Shown piece by piece: positions 30,477-43,900 of a stretch of DNA of 64,000 nt (its first letter is position 1; each line of letters starts with the position of its first letter). A model generated the notes under the pieces. It ran no database searches, was not told the origin of the DNA, and saw only the letters and a program-made list of their open reading frames with translations. The stretch covers positions 744,001 through 808,000 of the forward strand of contig OX637622.1 in the NCBI GenBank assembly GCA_951802195.1, given 5' to 3'. The stretch is from Tausonia pullulans. Its lineage: Eukaryota; Basidiomycota; Tremellomycetes; Cystofilobasidiales; Mrakiaceae. A program made the translations under genes and the position numbers.

Positions 30477-33400
30477 ATGCTCGGCCGCCATCCATCGCGG
30501 GCCGTCTTCGACGCCGATGGCTTCTCGGACGACGCACGGTTGCCCTCGTCCGACCCCGCCTACGCGTCGTCGCTCAGTGGCTGCCAGCAGCAGGCAGGCG
30601 AGGCAAGAGCAGAAGCAGAAGGAACCTCCTATGATGGTAAGCCGACCTGGATTCTGCTCTCTTGCGCGTTCTTGCCTCAAGGCACCTTCGCCGCCCGCTC
30701 CTCTGTTGTTAACCAGTCCACCGCCTCCAGCACTGCTCCTTCGTGACGGTGAGACAAGCTCTCAACGAGGAATAGCAGCAATAGGCCTCTGGCCTCTAGA
30801 AGTTGATAAGCAGCAGTCATCATCCTCGCCTACCTTGCAGTTCCCCAGCGAGCGCTGGTCTGCTCGGAGTGCTGCCCTCTCGCGACCGTCTACGCCAAAC
30901 TCCGACGACGGCGAGTCGTTCGTCTCTGTTGAAGAGTTCCCCCGTGTTGGCGAGGAGCAGCACGATGACACAGCGGACCCTGGCGGTCATCTCAATGCGT
31001 CATCATCAACCCCTGCCTTTGACCGCGTCGAGCCGCTTGCGGCTGTCGTCGGCCTGCCACCACTCGTGATTGGCCCTGGTCAGCGGCCTCCCTCTGTCTC
31101 AACCTTTGGGCGTCCGTCTCGATCCAGAGAGCAGGTCATCGCAACCCCTGAGAGGCGTCACCAGCCGCGAGACAGCATGGGGTCCATCGGTACATTCGGC
31201 GGCAACCTCTCCGTCTCGCACGTTAATGGGTCTCGCTCGCCTCCCGTCTTAGATGATGACAACAGCAACGACAACGGCCTGAACAATGACAATGAGGCCA
31301 ACAGCTATGAAAAGGGGGGCCGCGCCGGCTCGGAAGACCGCGCGAGACTCTCGCCAGTCTCCCATACAGCCTCGGGCCTGCCGAGCTCGTTTGGCATCGA
31401 CGCCCGGATGCACCCTCCTCATCGATATATTGACCCTCCTCAAACCGCCGGCCACTCTTCCTCATCTAGTATACCTTCCTCTCGGCGCTCCAGCGTGCAC
31501 ACATCCCCTATCTCACTTTCCTCGAGTGATTCTGGCTACATCATCGACCCGCCCGCGGAAGCGTCCGAAGCGCTCACGGGGCCATCGATGCTCGACCTTA
31601 GCTGCGACTCGGATGAGACCTCAGACGAGGGGACGGAGAACGGCATAGGCGATCAGCCTCCGGATACAGGCGATGAGGAGGCTGATCTCCAGTTTCGGCA
31701 ATGGACTGCCTGGCGCGCGTTCAAGCTTGATAAGGTGCGGCTTCTCTCAACCCTCGGTATCCTCGTATCTGACCCAAGCTGATCTCTCATCCTAACAGGT
31801 CCTCGGCGCCGGGGCCAACCGGTCCGCCTTCGATCCTAATACCTTCGCCCAGGTCCTCACCTCCCCTCAGCCCACGGACCACCCGGATTCCCGGATGGCC
31901 AGCAGCTCCGCTGGCATGGGCAGCCGACATGTGAAGCGGCCATCGTTCGACTCGTTCCTATCCCTTTGCGGCTCCGATGATGACGCCGCTTCCATCCGGT
32001 CTACCGCACCCTTCCTGCCCGCGTCTACGGACCAAACTCCCGCGCCTCAACGCCTCTACAAATCATCAGCAATGGTCTCGCCCACGGTCTGCACTTCCGA
32101 TAGCATCCCTATAAAGGCGCTAGATCGGACCGAGAAGGCAATTCTCATTCGAAGGTGAGTAAGCTAGCAGGATGGGCCGATTGCAAAGCTAGGTCTGACC
32201 AACAAACTTCACCAGATCCCGCAAACTCGAGCACATCTTGGGCCAGACTCTCCAAGAGGACGTAGTTGCCGGTCGCCTTCTCGCTGGGGCTCGGTTAACA
32301 CGTTGGTCGAGCGACCCCGAGTCGGGCCCGTATTCCCAGTCGACGGATTGGCAGCCGCAACGACTAGCAAGCGACACGCCAGGCGGGGACGGCGCTCAAC
32401 GCAAATCTGGCTTCCGCACGGTCGCCCGGAAACCAAGTTTCCAACAGAGGCTCGGTATCCGCAGGAGCCGAAAAAGATCTCTCGAGTCCGACGGCCGATG
32501 GGGTGGTGCCAGTGTCTACTGCGGTCCCGGTCCTTGCACTCCCGAGTCCTCATCTCAGCCTCCTCATCCGCGGTCCCTCCCAAACTCTCCGACCGGCATG
32601 CTGGATTTCCTGCCTCTCTCACCCACCGAGGGCTCTTCCTCGTCAGCTCCTTCCTCGCAATCCATACACCACATCCTACCTCGTCACCACCACCATCCGA
32701 GCGTCTTTCACTTATTCGCATCCTCGTCTACACTCTCGCTGCCTCTCAGCATCAGCTCGCTTTCGCTCGCTCTCGATTCGATTGAGAACTCGCCCCCGCT
32801 ACGCTCCAGTTCCGGCACCGATTGCCCCTCCTTGGCCTCGACGTCGCCCGAGACCGAGGACAAGATGAGGCGGGTTCGAATGGCCCGCCTTTCCAAGATG
32901 CGGCACGTTCTCGGCGAAAATGTGAGTTTTTAACGCCCTGACCTTTCAAGCTCAAGCTCGAGTTTCCTGGTGTCAAGATGCGCTTACATCAGCTTGCAAA
33001 CGACAGGTCCCTCAGGAGCACGTCTTGCCGGAACCAGGTTTCCCCAAACATCACGATCTTAACAGCTACAACTCAACCCCGCCGGGCGAGAGCGGGTCTA
33101 AGGGCTGGAAGAGCAAAGTCGAGCGGGTCAAGGAGCGCGCGCGAGCTGCCGAGGGCATCAAGGTACTCAGCGCTCGCCGGCCCGTCAGCGACGGATCCAA
33201 GGCATTCCCCAAGGCGTGGGATGCGGCCCTGGGTCTGTCTCGGAACGAAGCCGGATCCGTGCCTTCCTTCTTGAGTCTCGCTCCAGACGACGGCCCCATG
33301 GACGATACCACGATGGGGACGGAGGGCCCGGCGTCGAAACGGGGCGTCAAACTGAGTGCGGTGAGTCTTGTAACAGCTGCCCCGACCTCATCTCCTTGTG

Positions 33401-33657
33401 CTAGAGTGGAGAGGAGGTCGTTGATTTTCTGATTCAACGTTTGTTCTGTCAAGCTCTTCGGAGAGCGCCCCCCGCCAAATCTGTACCATACCCGCTCGGT
33501 CTCATCGCCGCCGTCGTCAGGCCTTCGAAGGAAGGTTTCTGCTGTCCCTAGTTCAGAAGACAACCCCAGTGGTGCCGCCCGCATCCAGGAGCACGTAGGT
33601 GGAGTTGGCCTCATCGCAGGGATGGGTGGGATGCGATCTGTACTCGAGTTTGATTAA
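30477..33657 (+). CDS. Ser-rich protein with a repeated LGE-type motif, unknown
   Basis: A large disordered protein in about six exons. The likely start is MLGRHPSRAVFDADG (30477); the first splice is uncertain. A long Ser/Pro/Asp-rich exon runs to about 31737 (ending TAWRAFKLDK). Next come 31800-32154 (VLGAGANRSAFDPNTF...) and about 32215-32922. An exon from about 33007 (VPQEHVLPEPGF) follows, and a last exon ends RSVLEFD at the TAA 33655-33657. Two similar helices occur: RKLEHILGQTLQEDV (about 32224) and SKMRHVLGEN-VPQEHV across the 32922/33007 splice. I do not recognise a domain. Low complexity and paired short helices would fit a scaffold or regulator, but that is a guess. It is followed 280 bp later by CTF4 in tandem. 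Confidence 0.6.
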
Positions 33658-33936
33658 ATGACCGGTCGTTGTGATTCCTGAAGGCGGCGCCGTGGAGTCC
33701 TCTCTCAGTTGATGCGCCCTTCGATGTCTGTTCTGTTGAGACGCGTCGATGCAGCTGCGGTACTCGCCGTAGAACCTTTCGCGCGCCCCACCCCCTCGTT
33801 CGACGCGCGACGCGTCGTCCTTGTATCTCGCCTCCCTCCAACCACCATTGGACGGGCCGGCCAGCCGCTCCTACTTCCCCCCTCCGCACCACCCCTGCCG
33901 CCGTCCGACTAACCCCCATCCATTCTCGCACGTATC

Positions 33937-36900
33937 ATGGCGTCCACACCAAACGTCGTCACCACCCTTGCCCACAGCGAGGGTCTCACTCGCCTCGCTT
34001 TCAGCAGAGACGGCAGGTGAGGCAAACGGCACTTCCCCTGCTCGCTATACCCAACCCCCTCCCCGTTCTTCACCTTGGTTTGTTGCTGACACAGTGGCTC
34101 TCTCTCTACAATCCAGGTTCATCTTCACAGGAGGCATGGATACCATCATCCGCGTCTTTGACGCCTCAGCGCCGGTGGACAGCGAGCCCGCGCTTCTCCA
34201 GGACCAGTCGGACGCGATCACCTACCTCGACTGCTCCGTCCGTCCTCCCTCAGCCGGTCCGGCGTGGGCAACAACTCTAGACTGATGTTTTTGGGCTTTG
34301 ATTGCAGTCCTCCCAACTCATTGTGTCATGCATGGATGCTACAGTCCGACGCTACAAGCTCGACACTGCCGCCTCCGGAAGCTCGATCGACTTCGCCGGC
34401 CTCGTCGCTCGTGCTCAGGGTATGCCCGTCCGATGCGCGGTCATGGATCCTACAGGAAAAAGGATTGCCTATGCTTCAGAGTCAGTCTTGCATCTTGTAC
34501 TAGCCGTGGTATGGGAGTTTGAAGTACAACGCTCACCGAGGTCCGGGTCGGCGTCAACCGCGTCTACTATTCTTCCACTCTCTCTTCCTCAGCGACCTCC
34601 GACTGCAGGTCTTAGCTGCCTCGGCCGATTCGACGTTAGCACCTCTTACTCTCACCGGCCACTCGAAGCCGCCGCGTGGACTGGCCTGGTCGCCGGACGG
34701 GGCCTTCCTTCTATCGACGGACTGCGATGGCATGCTCCTTGTTTGGGACGCGTCCGGGTCCATTCTCGACCCGATCGAGGAAGAAGAGGACAGCAGCTGG
34801 CAGACCCCCAAGCTCATCAAGACTCTAGAAGGAATCTTCTCATCGTCTGACCCGGAGTTCGTCACGTCTTGGCAAGACACACTGTTTTCGATCGGCCTCC
34901 CCTGACTCGCCGCTCCCTTGATATTCCCATAGTGATCTTCTCTCAACCACCCCTGTCTGGCATCCGGCTGGCAAGTTCTTTGTCATGGCATCCAAGACTC
35001 ACGGTGAGATTTATCTCTTGCGTTACATCAGGACTCGTTGATTGATTCTCTCTCGCCGCCCTGTTAGAGCCCTTGATGATCCAGCGTGACTCTTGGGCCC
35101 GAATCGGGACGTTCCGTGAAGATGGGCATGACTGCGTCTGTCGCTTTCAGCGGTGTTCGATAATGGAGACTTCCCCTTCTGATCGGTTTCTTGCTTGTCT
35201 CAGGCTGTCGCTGAGCTCGCCTTCTCCCCCAATGGGCGATACCTCGCGTCCTCCGGCGTCAATGGCCAGATCCTCGTCTGGGACACCTCAACTCGATCCA
35301 CCGTCTCTCGGTGAGAACCATACTCGCAAAGCAGCCTTCATTTGGAATCTCCTCTAACCTCTCCTTCTCCTCCTCATCCTGTTTGTCAGATACACTCCTC
35401 CAGGACCTAGATCTGAGGCCCGAGCTGTGACGTCCCTCGCGTTCTCCCCGACGTCCAATCTCCTCGCTTTTGCCGATGTCAGAGGCAACTTCGGACGCTG
35501 GAACTCCCCGATCCCCTCTGGCCGCGCCCACCCTGTGCAGATCGCCTCAGCTCGAGCCGCGCGAGCTCGCAGTCCGCTCTTTGGCAACGATGAGCTCGAT
35601 ATCGAGAACAGAGACGATGTTCCGCGGACATCGGAACGAGACAATGGAGACCGAGGGAATGAAGATGATGGTGTCTCATTGGGCGCTGACCACGACGATG
35701 AGACTGTCCTTGGAGAGGACTGGATCATCGACGACGACGACGAGGAAGGCGCCTTTGCAGGTCTCAAGGGCCTCGGGGGTGCCCAAAGGCCGGACGACAC
35801 CCGTGGCTGGGGCAAATCATCCTCTGGGCGCGAAGTTGGTCAGTTGCCATCGGCGTCTTTGCCCCACAAAAGTGAGCGAGCGATTTGCTAACACTGTTTG
35901 CCCCTCAGTGAACGTCACCAAGGCTCAGACTGCCTTTCAGCCGGGTTCGACGGTCATGCGAGGCAAGAAGCGGTATCTCGGTGGGTGTCTTGTTTCCGCT
36001 CCTTCCATCGCTGCTGCCCAAATTTGACGAGATTCATGTCTCGGTCAGCCTTCAACATGGTCGGCGCCATTGACGTCACCGACCAGGACACCCATCACCT
36101 CGTCTCCGTGGACTTTCACGACTCCGGCCGGCGGAGGCCTTTCCACTTCCAGGACTACCACAAGTTCGAAATGGGTGCTTTGGGTGAGTGACGAGCTCTG
36201 GGTAGTGCTTTCTTTCGTCCTCGTGACTCACGCGGAGCTTCCCTATCCCTCCCTGCCTCTTCTAGGTGAACAGGGCGCCATCTTTGCTTCGCTTCCGGAG
36301 GGCACCATTCACCCTTCCATGGTCCACTACCGACCCTTTGATGCCTGGTCCTCCTCGTCCCAGTGGATCTACAGCCTTCCCAAGTCGGAAGTCGCCGTTG
36401 CCATAGCCGTCGGAGGATCATTCACTTTGTCTTCCTCATCATCGTCTTCGCGCCTCGACGAGGCCACGGGGTTCGTCATTGTCGCCACTAACAAGGGCTA
36501 CCTTCGCTTTCTCACCGGTAGCGGCGTCCAGCGCTACCTGTGGCGGCTAGGCGAGGATGTAGTGAGCATGGTCGGTGGTGCGTCGACTGTGTTGGTTGTC
36601 CACCGCGAGGGAGGAACAAGCCTGGACGGTACGCCTGATCCGCGAGCTCCTCTGGGGCCTCGCATGGTCAAACCTGACGAGCGCGAGGTCTTCGTCATCC
36701 ACAGGCTGCCAGAACCTGAGATACACCCTCATCGATCTCGAGACCTTTGACATTGTTCAAGAAGGCCGCCTCCCCCTCGGACGGCATAACGTGATCAAGT
36801 GGATCGGCTTCTCTGACGAAGGGGTCTGTCTTGTCCTCATCGTCGCTGATCAATTACCCAATCGTCTTGCTGCTGACTGGGAATAACACAGGTACCTGCA

Positions 36901-38864
36901 TTCTACGATTCTCATGGCATACTCTCCATCCTCGACCGCTCTCGAAGGCCCGGCCAAGCTCGCTGGATCCCTCTTCTGGACTCGAACACTCTGGCCCGGC
37001 GACAGGGGAAGCAGGAGAGCTACTGGCCTGTCGGACTCCATGGGGACAAGTTCATGGCTGTCATCCTCAAGGTCCGTCTGTCTCTCTCGTGAGCGCGTCG
37101 GAGGATATTTTCTGACCCGTCCTTTACGCGGAACCTCTAGGGAGCCGAGACGAGTCCATTCTTCCCCAGGCCCCTCATCTCCGACCTCGACATCAATATG
37201 CCACTGCTCAACATGTCCGACGCTCACGGGCAACTCGAAGAGAGGTCTGCCTCTCTAGAAATATCGCTGCAGCTTGGCGCCGGACAAGAAATCACTGACA
37301 GAACGATCTCGACGAATGACCGTAATCTAGCCACCTTCGTCGGAGGATCGAGGCGACCACGCTCCTCGACGCGGTCCCCGCCTCTAACATTACGGACATT
37401 CACAGGCTCCAGGTCTCCATGGATAAGGACCTTCTTCAGCTCATCCAACACGCCTGCAAGGCCGACAAGCTCTCACGCGCTCTCGACACGGCACGAATGC
37501 TCAACCTGCTCCCGTCTGTCGACTCTGCCGCTCAGATTGCCAGCTTCTACCATCTCCCTGGGCTAAAGGAGAAGATCGTTGCGCTCAAGATGATTAAGGA
37601 GAAAAAGTTTCGGAACCTTGATGACGAGGCCTACTACCGGTCAAGACGCTCCACCAGCTACCACACTTTATCCTCCATCGACATTCCCCCTGCCGCGTAC
37701 AACTCCAGTTCCTCCGCCAATCAGCCACGTGGCGTCCAAGACTTTACCCCTCGGCCTCCCGGCGGCAAGCGGACTTTCGCCGGCGCCGCCCCCACCACGA
37801 ACAGCTTGCAAGACCCGCCGTCTCGCCTGACGATGGACTCAACTCAGGTGGGAGACGACGAGTCGCTCCCCGATGACGATGGAGCTCAACGGGGCGACGC
37901 GGTCACCGAGGAGACGATGGACATCGACGGGCAAATGGAGAGTAATGGGGCGAGCAAGCGGAGAAGGGAGGACGAGGACGTCAGCATTGGAGACTTTGCT
38001 TCTCTGCCCCGAAAGAAAGTCGCGGCGGATGAAAGTGGTCCGGCGCCCTTCAAGTCGGGTGAGTAGACGCTTTAGGACAGCGCCCTCTTCTGATCAGATT
38101 CGGAAGGTTGACACGGACGTGCTCGCAGCTCCTAAGAACCCGTTTGCCAAGAAGGACATCTCCACGGCCACGTCTAGTGCGTTAAAGTCAGTAGTAGCCA
38201 CCCCCTCTCACGCTGATCTTCGCCCGCGCTGCTAGATCCCTTCGCGCGGCCGCCGGCCGGCAAGGCCATCACGGTTGGCAAGAGCCAGTCGTTCTTTGAG
38301 CGGGTTGATGAGAGCGAGAAGGCATCGAGTAAATTGCACTTTGGCCAGCTTGGCTTGAATATCTGGAGAAAGGCTGATCTGGTCTGGTGGTTGTCGCTTG
38401 ATAGAGTCGAAGCCGTCCAAATCATCCTCGAACGGCAGCGCCAAGCAAACCACGCTCTTCGGCCTTGTTCCTCCTGCAGCTGGGGACATGAAGTCCCAGG
38501 CTCGTCGCCCGAAGAAGGCAGTCCAAGCAACGGCTGCCTCCGAGGATGAGGATGTTGATAAGGATGCCACGATCAGACCGGAGACTGCGGGTGAGGGTGA
38601 CGTTGATGTTGAGGAGATGGCGGAGACTCAGCGATCGGGTGACGAGGGGGAGGAAGCCCTCACCTCCGACGTACGTTCGGGATCTCCTTGTGATGCTCCG
38701 GCCTCAATGTCCCTTGTGCTGATCGGCACCTCCTTCTCAGGCGACAATCAAGTCGACGAGGAAGAGTACGGCGTCCAAGTTGGCCAAGTTTCGGTTGCAG
38801 GCTTCCTCTTAAGGGTTGGGAAGATGCGTTGTTGGAAGATCTTTCGCGGATGGACTCAGATTGA
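33937..38864 (+). CDS. CTF4: Ctf4/Mcl1/And-1 replisome hub protein
   Basis: The homologue of Ctf4/Mcl1 (human WDHD1), a trimeric hub linking the CMG helicase to polymerase alpha at forks. The start MASTPNVVTTLAHSEGLTRLAF opens a WD40 propeller over many exons: FIFTGGMDTIIRVFD, LIVSCMDATVRRY, GLAWSPDGAFLLS, ELAFSPNGRYLASSG and SLAFSPTSNLLAFAD. An acidic insert follows (LGEDWIIDDDDEEGAF). The SepB/Mcl1 region has AFNMVGAIDV, FHDSGRRRPFHFQDYH, FEMGALG and WIGFSDEG. A helical part contains LLQLIQHACKADKLSRALD. The tail is disordered with charged NLS-like patches and a PIP-like KQTTLFGLV (about 38440). The C-terminal splice is uncertain: the frame ends at 38812 (KFRLQASS) or at 38864 (WEDALLEDLSRMDSD). 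Confidence 0.9.
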
Positions 38865-39348
38865 GGTCTGTTGCCTTGACTTGATGAGATGACTCGTAAC
38901 GAACAACGATAGATCGAGGAAGCCTGGGACAGTCGCATGAGACCGAAGGCCTCTCGACGAGACAAACCCTGACAGAGCTCGCGCGCGTTCATGAGAGTAA
39001 TGTTAACATATTGAGCAGTCAGGAAGGTTGATAGATAATCGTCCTGCGAGGATGAATACACTCGTCCTTATTAGCATTTCCTCTCACTCTCTCTGATGAC
39101 CTGGATGGCCGCGCACTGGGTCGTGATCCGTGCGTGCCGGGCGAGAGAAAGAGGAAGGACGCGAAGGAAGGCTCGCCCCTCAAAACCTCCCGGACCCGTC
39201 AACCACCAACATACACACCGCGGCTCGCTACGCCTTCCAGACACACCCGTCGCACCAGTTAGAACTAGGAAGTATTGGCCCTTGCCAGCCTACGCCCTAC
39301 AACCTCCCTGCACGAGCAGCGTCCCACCTCTCCCTGTCGATCTTCACC
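38865..39348. other. CTF4-RCL1 intergenic
   Basis: Tail of CTF4 and leader of RCL1. No further feature recognised. Confidence 0.6.
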
Positions 39349-40793
39349 ATGGCGCCTGCTGTCGCCTCCACCTCGGCCCACCCGAGCTCCTCTCTCCTTC
39401 GTTTCACTGGTCACGGACACCTCCGCCAGCGGCTTGTCCTGAGTCTTCTCAGTGGCAAGTCGATCCGCATCGATGGCATTCGGAGTGACGACGCTGAGCC
39501 TGGTCTTCGAGGTACGTCCGTGCGCAAGCAAGTCGACTGAGACGCGCGCGCGTCGTCGGCTTTCAGTCTATTCGTACTGACGCTGGTCGTTGACTTGCTG
39601 GTCAGACTACGAGATCTCGTTCCTTCGGCTCCTCTCCAAGCTCACTAATGGCACCCACCTTGAAATATCGTACACTGGAACTTCGCTCCTCTTTCGGCCA
39701 GGAATCCTGCTCGGCGGCTCCATCGAGCATGACTGCCCGACCTCGCGGTCGGTCGGCTACTTCCTCGAGCCCCTCGCGCAGCTCGGCATCTGGGGAAAGA
39801 AGGAGCTCGTCATCAAGCTTCGGGGCATTACCACGGGAGGCCGGGACCTTGGCGTGGACCTCGTCCGAACGTACCTCCTTCCGACAATGCAGCTCTTCGC
39901 CCCGCTCGAAGGTCTCGAGCTCAAGATCCTCAAGCGTGGCGCTGAGCCTCTCGGCGGTGGTGAGGTCCTCTTCCGGTGTCCCGTCGTTCGAAGCGTCAAG
40001 ACGCTCAACTTTGTCGAGCCGGGGCGGATTCGACGCGTCCGTGGTGTCGCGTGAGTCCGATCTGTCTGCCGGTGTTGCCTTGGACCGCATGCGTCACAGC
40101 TCAAAGCTTTTGCATGGCTGACAATCTTGCCCTTCTGTGTGCCTGCTCTCTTCATCAGTCACTCGGTCCGCGTTTCCCCTCAATTCTCCAACCGCCTTGT
40201 CGAATCGTCCCGCGCGCTCCTCAACACCCTCCTCCCAGACATCTACATCTACACGGACCCCTACAAGTCCCTTGAGTCTGGACTCTCCCCTGGTTACGGC
40301 CTCTCCCTCATTGCTCTTTCCACGACGGGCGCGATCCACTGCTCCGAGGTTGGCTACCAGAAGGGCGTGGTCGAGACGCCAGAGGACGTCGGCAGGGCTG
40401 CAGCTGCGTCTCTCCTGACCGAGGTCCGCAAGGGTGGATGCGTTGGAGAGTACGGCCAGGGCATCGTCCTCCTGGCTATGGTCCTGGGAAGTGAGGATGT
40501 CGGCCGAGTACGATTGGGAGAGTTGAGTGCCAATTCGTACGTGTCTCTCCATGCCTATAGCCGGGGCACTTCAAACCAGCCAGCCAACCAGATCTCTGAC
40601 CGGTTCTCGATCCTTGACCTGCTGGTGCAGAATCCAACTCCTACGCGACATCCATTCCTTCTTCTCAACGACCTTCAAGATCAAGCCCCTCCCGCCATCG
40701 GAAGCCGCGGCCGAGGGAGGCCCGTTGCCACAGGAGTACCTCCTCAGCTGCCTGGGTATTGGTTACACCAACCTTAGCAAGGGCGTTGCTTGA
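39349..40793 (+). CDS. RCL1: RNA 3'-terminal phosphate cyclase-like protein Rcl1
   Basis: Rcl1 works in the U3 snoRNP/90S pre-ribosome, where it pairs with the GTPase Bms1 and supports early 18S rRNA processing. It has the cyclase fold but is not an active cyclase in yeast. Start MAPAVASTSAHPSSSLLRF, then LRQRLVLSLLSGKSIRI. Exon 2 has YEISFLRLLSKLTNGT, FRPGILLGG and CPTSRSVGYFLEPL. The middle has LVIKLRGITTGG and GGGEVLFRCP, and later SPGYGLSLIALSTTG. The final exon reads IQLLRDIHSFFSTTFKIKP and ends GIGYTNLSKGVA, giving a product close to the family's usual length of about 370 residues. About four exons. Its stop lies only 109 bp from that of the convergent dynactin gene, so their 3' UTRs probably overlap. 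Confidence 0.92.
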
Positions 40794-40901
40794 TTTCATG
40801 CCTGCCTTGTTAGGGATAGTAGTTCGCTTGCGATTCGCAAATGCCTACGGGCGGCGTGCACTGTGAACAGTCGGCATCAATCGAAGCCAAATCGGCCCAG
40901 T

Positions 40902-43900
40902 TCACCATGTCCGGACATCCGCCTGCGCCAATCTCGCGGCCTTGGCTTTGTCCCTGAGTCCCCCGACGAGGTTGTTCAGTCTCTCTGACTCCCTCCTCCG
41001 CGCCTCGAGCACAGCTTCCGGCCGCTGGCCCTTCCGGGCCCAGCCTCGCCGCTCTCCCGTGTCCGCCGCCGGTTTGATCCTGCCATCTCCTGCGAGCGAG
41101 ATATCAATGACACGAGGCGAAGCCGAGAAGCGAGTGATCTCGCGGAAGAGTAGTTTGGCCTCGGAGGCGACCCCATGGAGCGAGGGCGCCTTAGGTGGGG
41201 AAGGCGTTGCGGGTCCGTCGTCCTCTGGCAGTGACGAGGTCGATGACGCTGGCGAAGGTGGCGAAAACGAGAGCGGCGCAGGGATCGAGTGGATTGTGGG
41301 GAGAGCTTTGAGGGATGCGAGCAAGTCCGTCGATTTAAGGAAAGAATTCTCTTCGCGGACGTAACGCAGGGCACCGCGGAGAGTCTCAATCTGAAGGTGT
41401 CTTTCACATCAGTCGTTTGGCTGGAAACGGGGCAACAGAAGGGTAGACACGAACCTGCTCAAGGAGGTAGTGCGCCTCCAAACTGCCCTCCGTGCTGGCA
41501 GCGTGCTCGCTTGTAGGGGCCACCCCTGTTCCGACGACTGTCGAAGCTCGCTTCCAGTCAGCGGGGCTCGGCAAAGACTTGTGAATGGGACACCAGGCTC
41601 GCCTTTGTCTCCGGATGGTCGGGCTTGCTTCAGGGCCGCGATGTCTTGCTCGGCCTTGTCGAGCTCAGCCTGAAGCAGCTCAAGCGCGTCCTCGTATGCG
41701 CGCTCTTGCTTGCGAGCCTTGGACAGGTCCGATTCAAGCTCTGACACAGTCTCAGCCTTAAGGGAATTTGGCAAGTATCAGCGAACAGCTCGAGAAAGAT
41801 CCAAGATTGAAAGCTGCGCACCTGTTGCTTCGCCACCTCCATGCGTCGTTCGAGCAGCTGGATCTTGACGGTAAATTCTTGCTCAGTTAAATCCTGAGAA
41901 AGTATTGGGAGTCAACATCAGCATTTCCGTAAGCTTGAGGGCCCCATCGTACGTAGCATTGGCGAGCTTACCCTCTTCTTGAGCTCCCTCGCAAGTTCCC
42001 GAGCCTCCTCAGAGAGCTTCTTCAGCTTGTGCTCCGCCTCGACGTTGGCGACCGCGTCCGCCTTAATGCGCTCGACGCGAGCGAGCCAAGGAGGGGACAT
42101 GGACACTGCGGGGAAAGCATGAGCGAGCGAGCGATGAAAAGTCCAGAGAACGGCAAAGAGATGAAGACGCACTCTTGATGACGTTCTCTTGCTCCATCAT
42201 GGTCGGCAGCAAGATCGCCGCCTGTTGACCCAAACGAGCGACGAAGCCCGCAACAACGTCCCAAGGCGCCAGGCTGGACTCCTGGGATGTCTCGACAGTG
42301 ATCTCTTGGAGGAAGCTGAGGATGACGGACAGCTGAAGGGGTTGTTTCGACGTCCGGACTTCGGTAACGTAGCCTCCAATGCGTTGAGCGAGCTAATAAA
42401 ACAGAATGAAAAAAAAGATGCTCCGATCAGAAGCTGATTGTGTGCAAGCCAGTGAAGCTGTTTTCAACAGGACGGAACGGACCCGGACAGCCAAGTCGAC
42501 AGCGTTGGAAACGTTGTCGACGAGAGACTGGAGGCTTGGGAGAGTTTTGGCCTGGAGAGCCGAAGAGACCTGGACGAGATCTTCGACGCGACGGACGAGC
42601 TTCCTGTTGGCATGGATGAGATCGCCGTCAGACGAAGAGGGACCCAAATGGGTCGCGAACGGCCGAGAGCTTACTTGGAGGCGAGCTTGACAGACTTGAC
42701 GAGGTCAAGGATATGATGGATAGGGGCAAAGATGGCCTCCTCGAGTGACGATTCGCCAGCATCGATGAAAAAATCTGTCGGAGAGAAGACCTCACTTCAG
42801 CAATCCCGCGCCGAAGATCTCAGCAACGCCACGGCGGAATGGCCTACCAGCGTCCTGGGTCGCCTGCACGATAACGTGTTTAGCAAAGCCGACGGCCGCG
42901 GCAAAATTGTCGAGGTCGTAGTCGAATCCTAGGACTTGGTCGAGCTCCCTCTCGCCGAGGTCCAGATCAGTGCTGCTAAAGACGGTCTCGCCGAGGTGCT
43001 CGAACTGTCCGAGGAATCTGTAAGGACAGGGACAGGTGTGGGAGTCTCAGTACCGCACCAAAATTTCGAGGAGAAAATAGGCGAACCGGACGAGGTCGCC
43101 AACGCAGTCCATCTCTTGGAACTCGTCCCTCCTCAGAAGCTCAATGTATCCGTCGATGCGTTTCTCGACGCCGGAGAGCTCGTGATGGACGCCGCCAGTC
43201 TTAACGAAAGTCTCGGCCGAGCAACGCTTGAGTTGGGCGGCGAAGCGTCGGTTGAGCAGGCTAAAGTGTGAGAGCTTGCCGCGCATCTGTTTCCATTCTC
43301 GCAATCAGGGCGTGTCTGGGGCGCTCGAAGGCAAATAAGGAAGAGCTACTGACTTCACAAGTTCCGACCAGCGTCTCAGACGAGGCGGCGTACAGGCTCT
43401 CTGGAAGAGATTGGGCCTGGCCAATGATGTTGTTCATGAGCGCCGTCTTGTGGGCGAGACGCTCGAAGAAGAGCAGACAGTTCGTCGCATCGGCGTCCGC
43501 CTCGAAGTAAGCTTGTGGGAGGTATGCCTTTAGAGGGGGGGGGAGGGACAAGCCTGTCAGTGGTCAAGTGCCGACGACGATGTGCGGTCAAAAGTAAACT
43601 TGAAAAGAAAAAAAAATTGAAAAAGGTCCTGACCTGCACAATTGCAAGCTGCTGGATAGCCTGCGTGGCCTGGAGGCGGCCGAGCTCGAGATCAACGGTC
43701 TTTGCCCGGGCTTTGGACACGGTCGACTGCAGTTTAAGGTTGAGGTTCATGACAGTTTGTGATTGAGTTGACATGTTCTTCGCCTCGGATATCTGCGACA
43801 TGTGTTGGTCGCGGAGCTGATCAAGGTCACTAGAAACGGTCGTGTCGTGCACGGTGAGTAAGATCTCCTTGCAGCGACGACTGTGGAAGCAAGGACTCAC

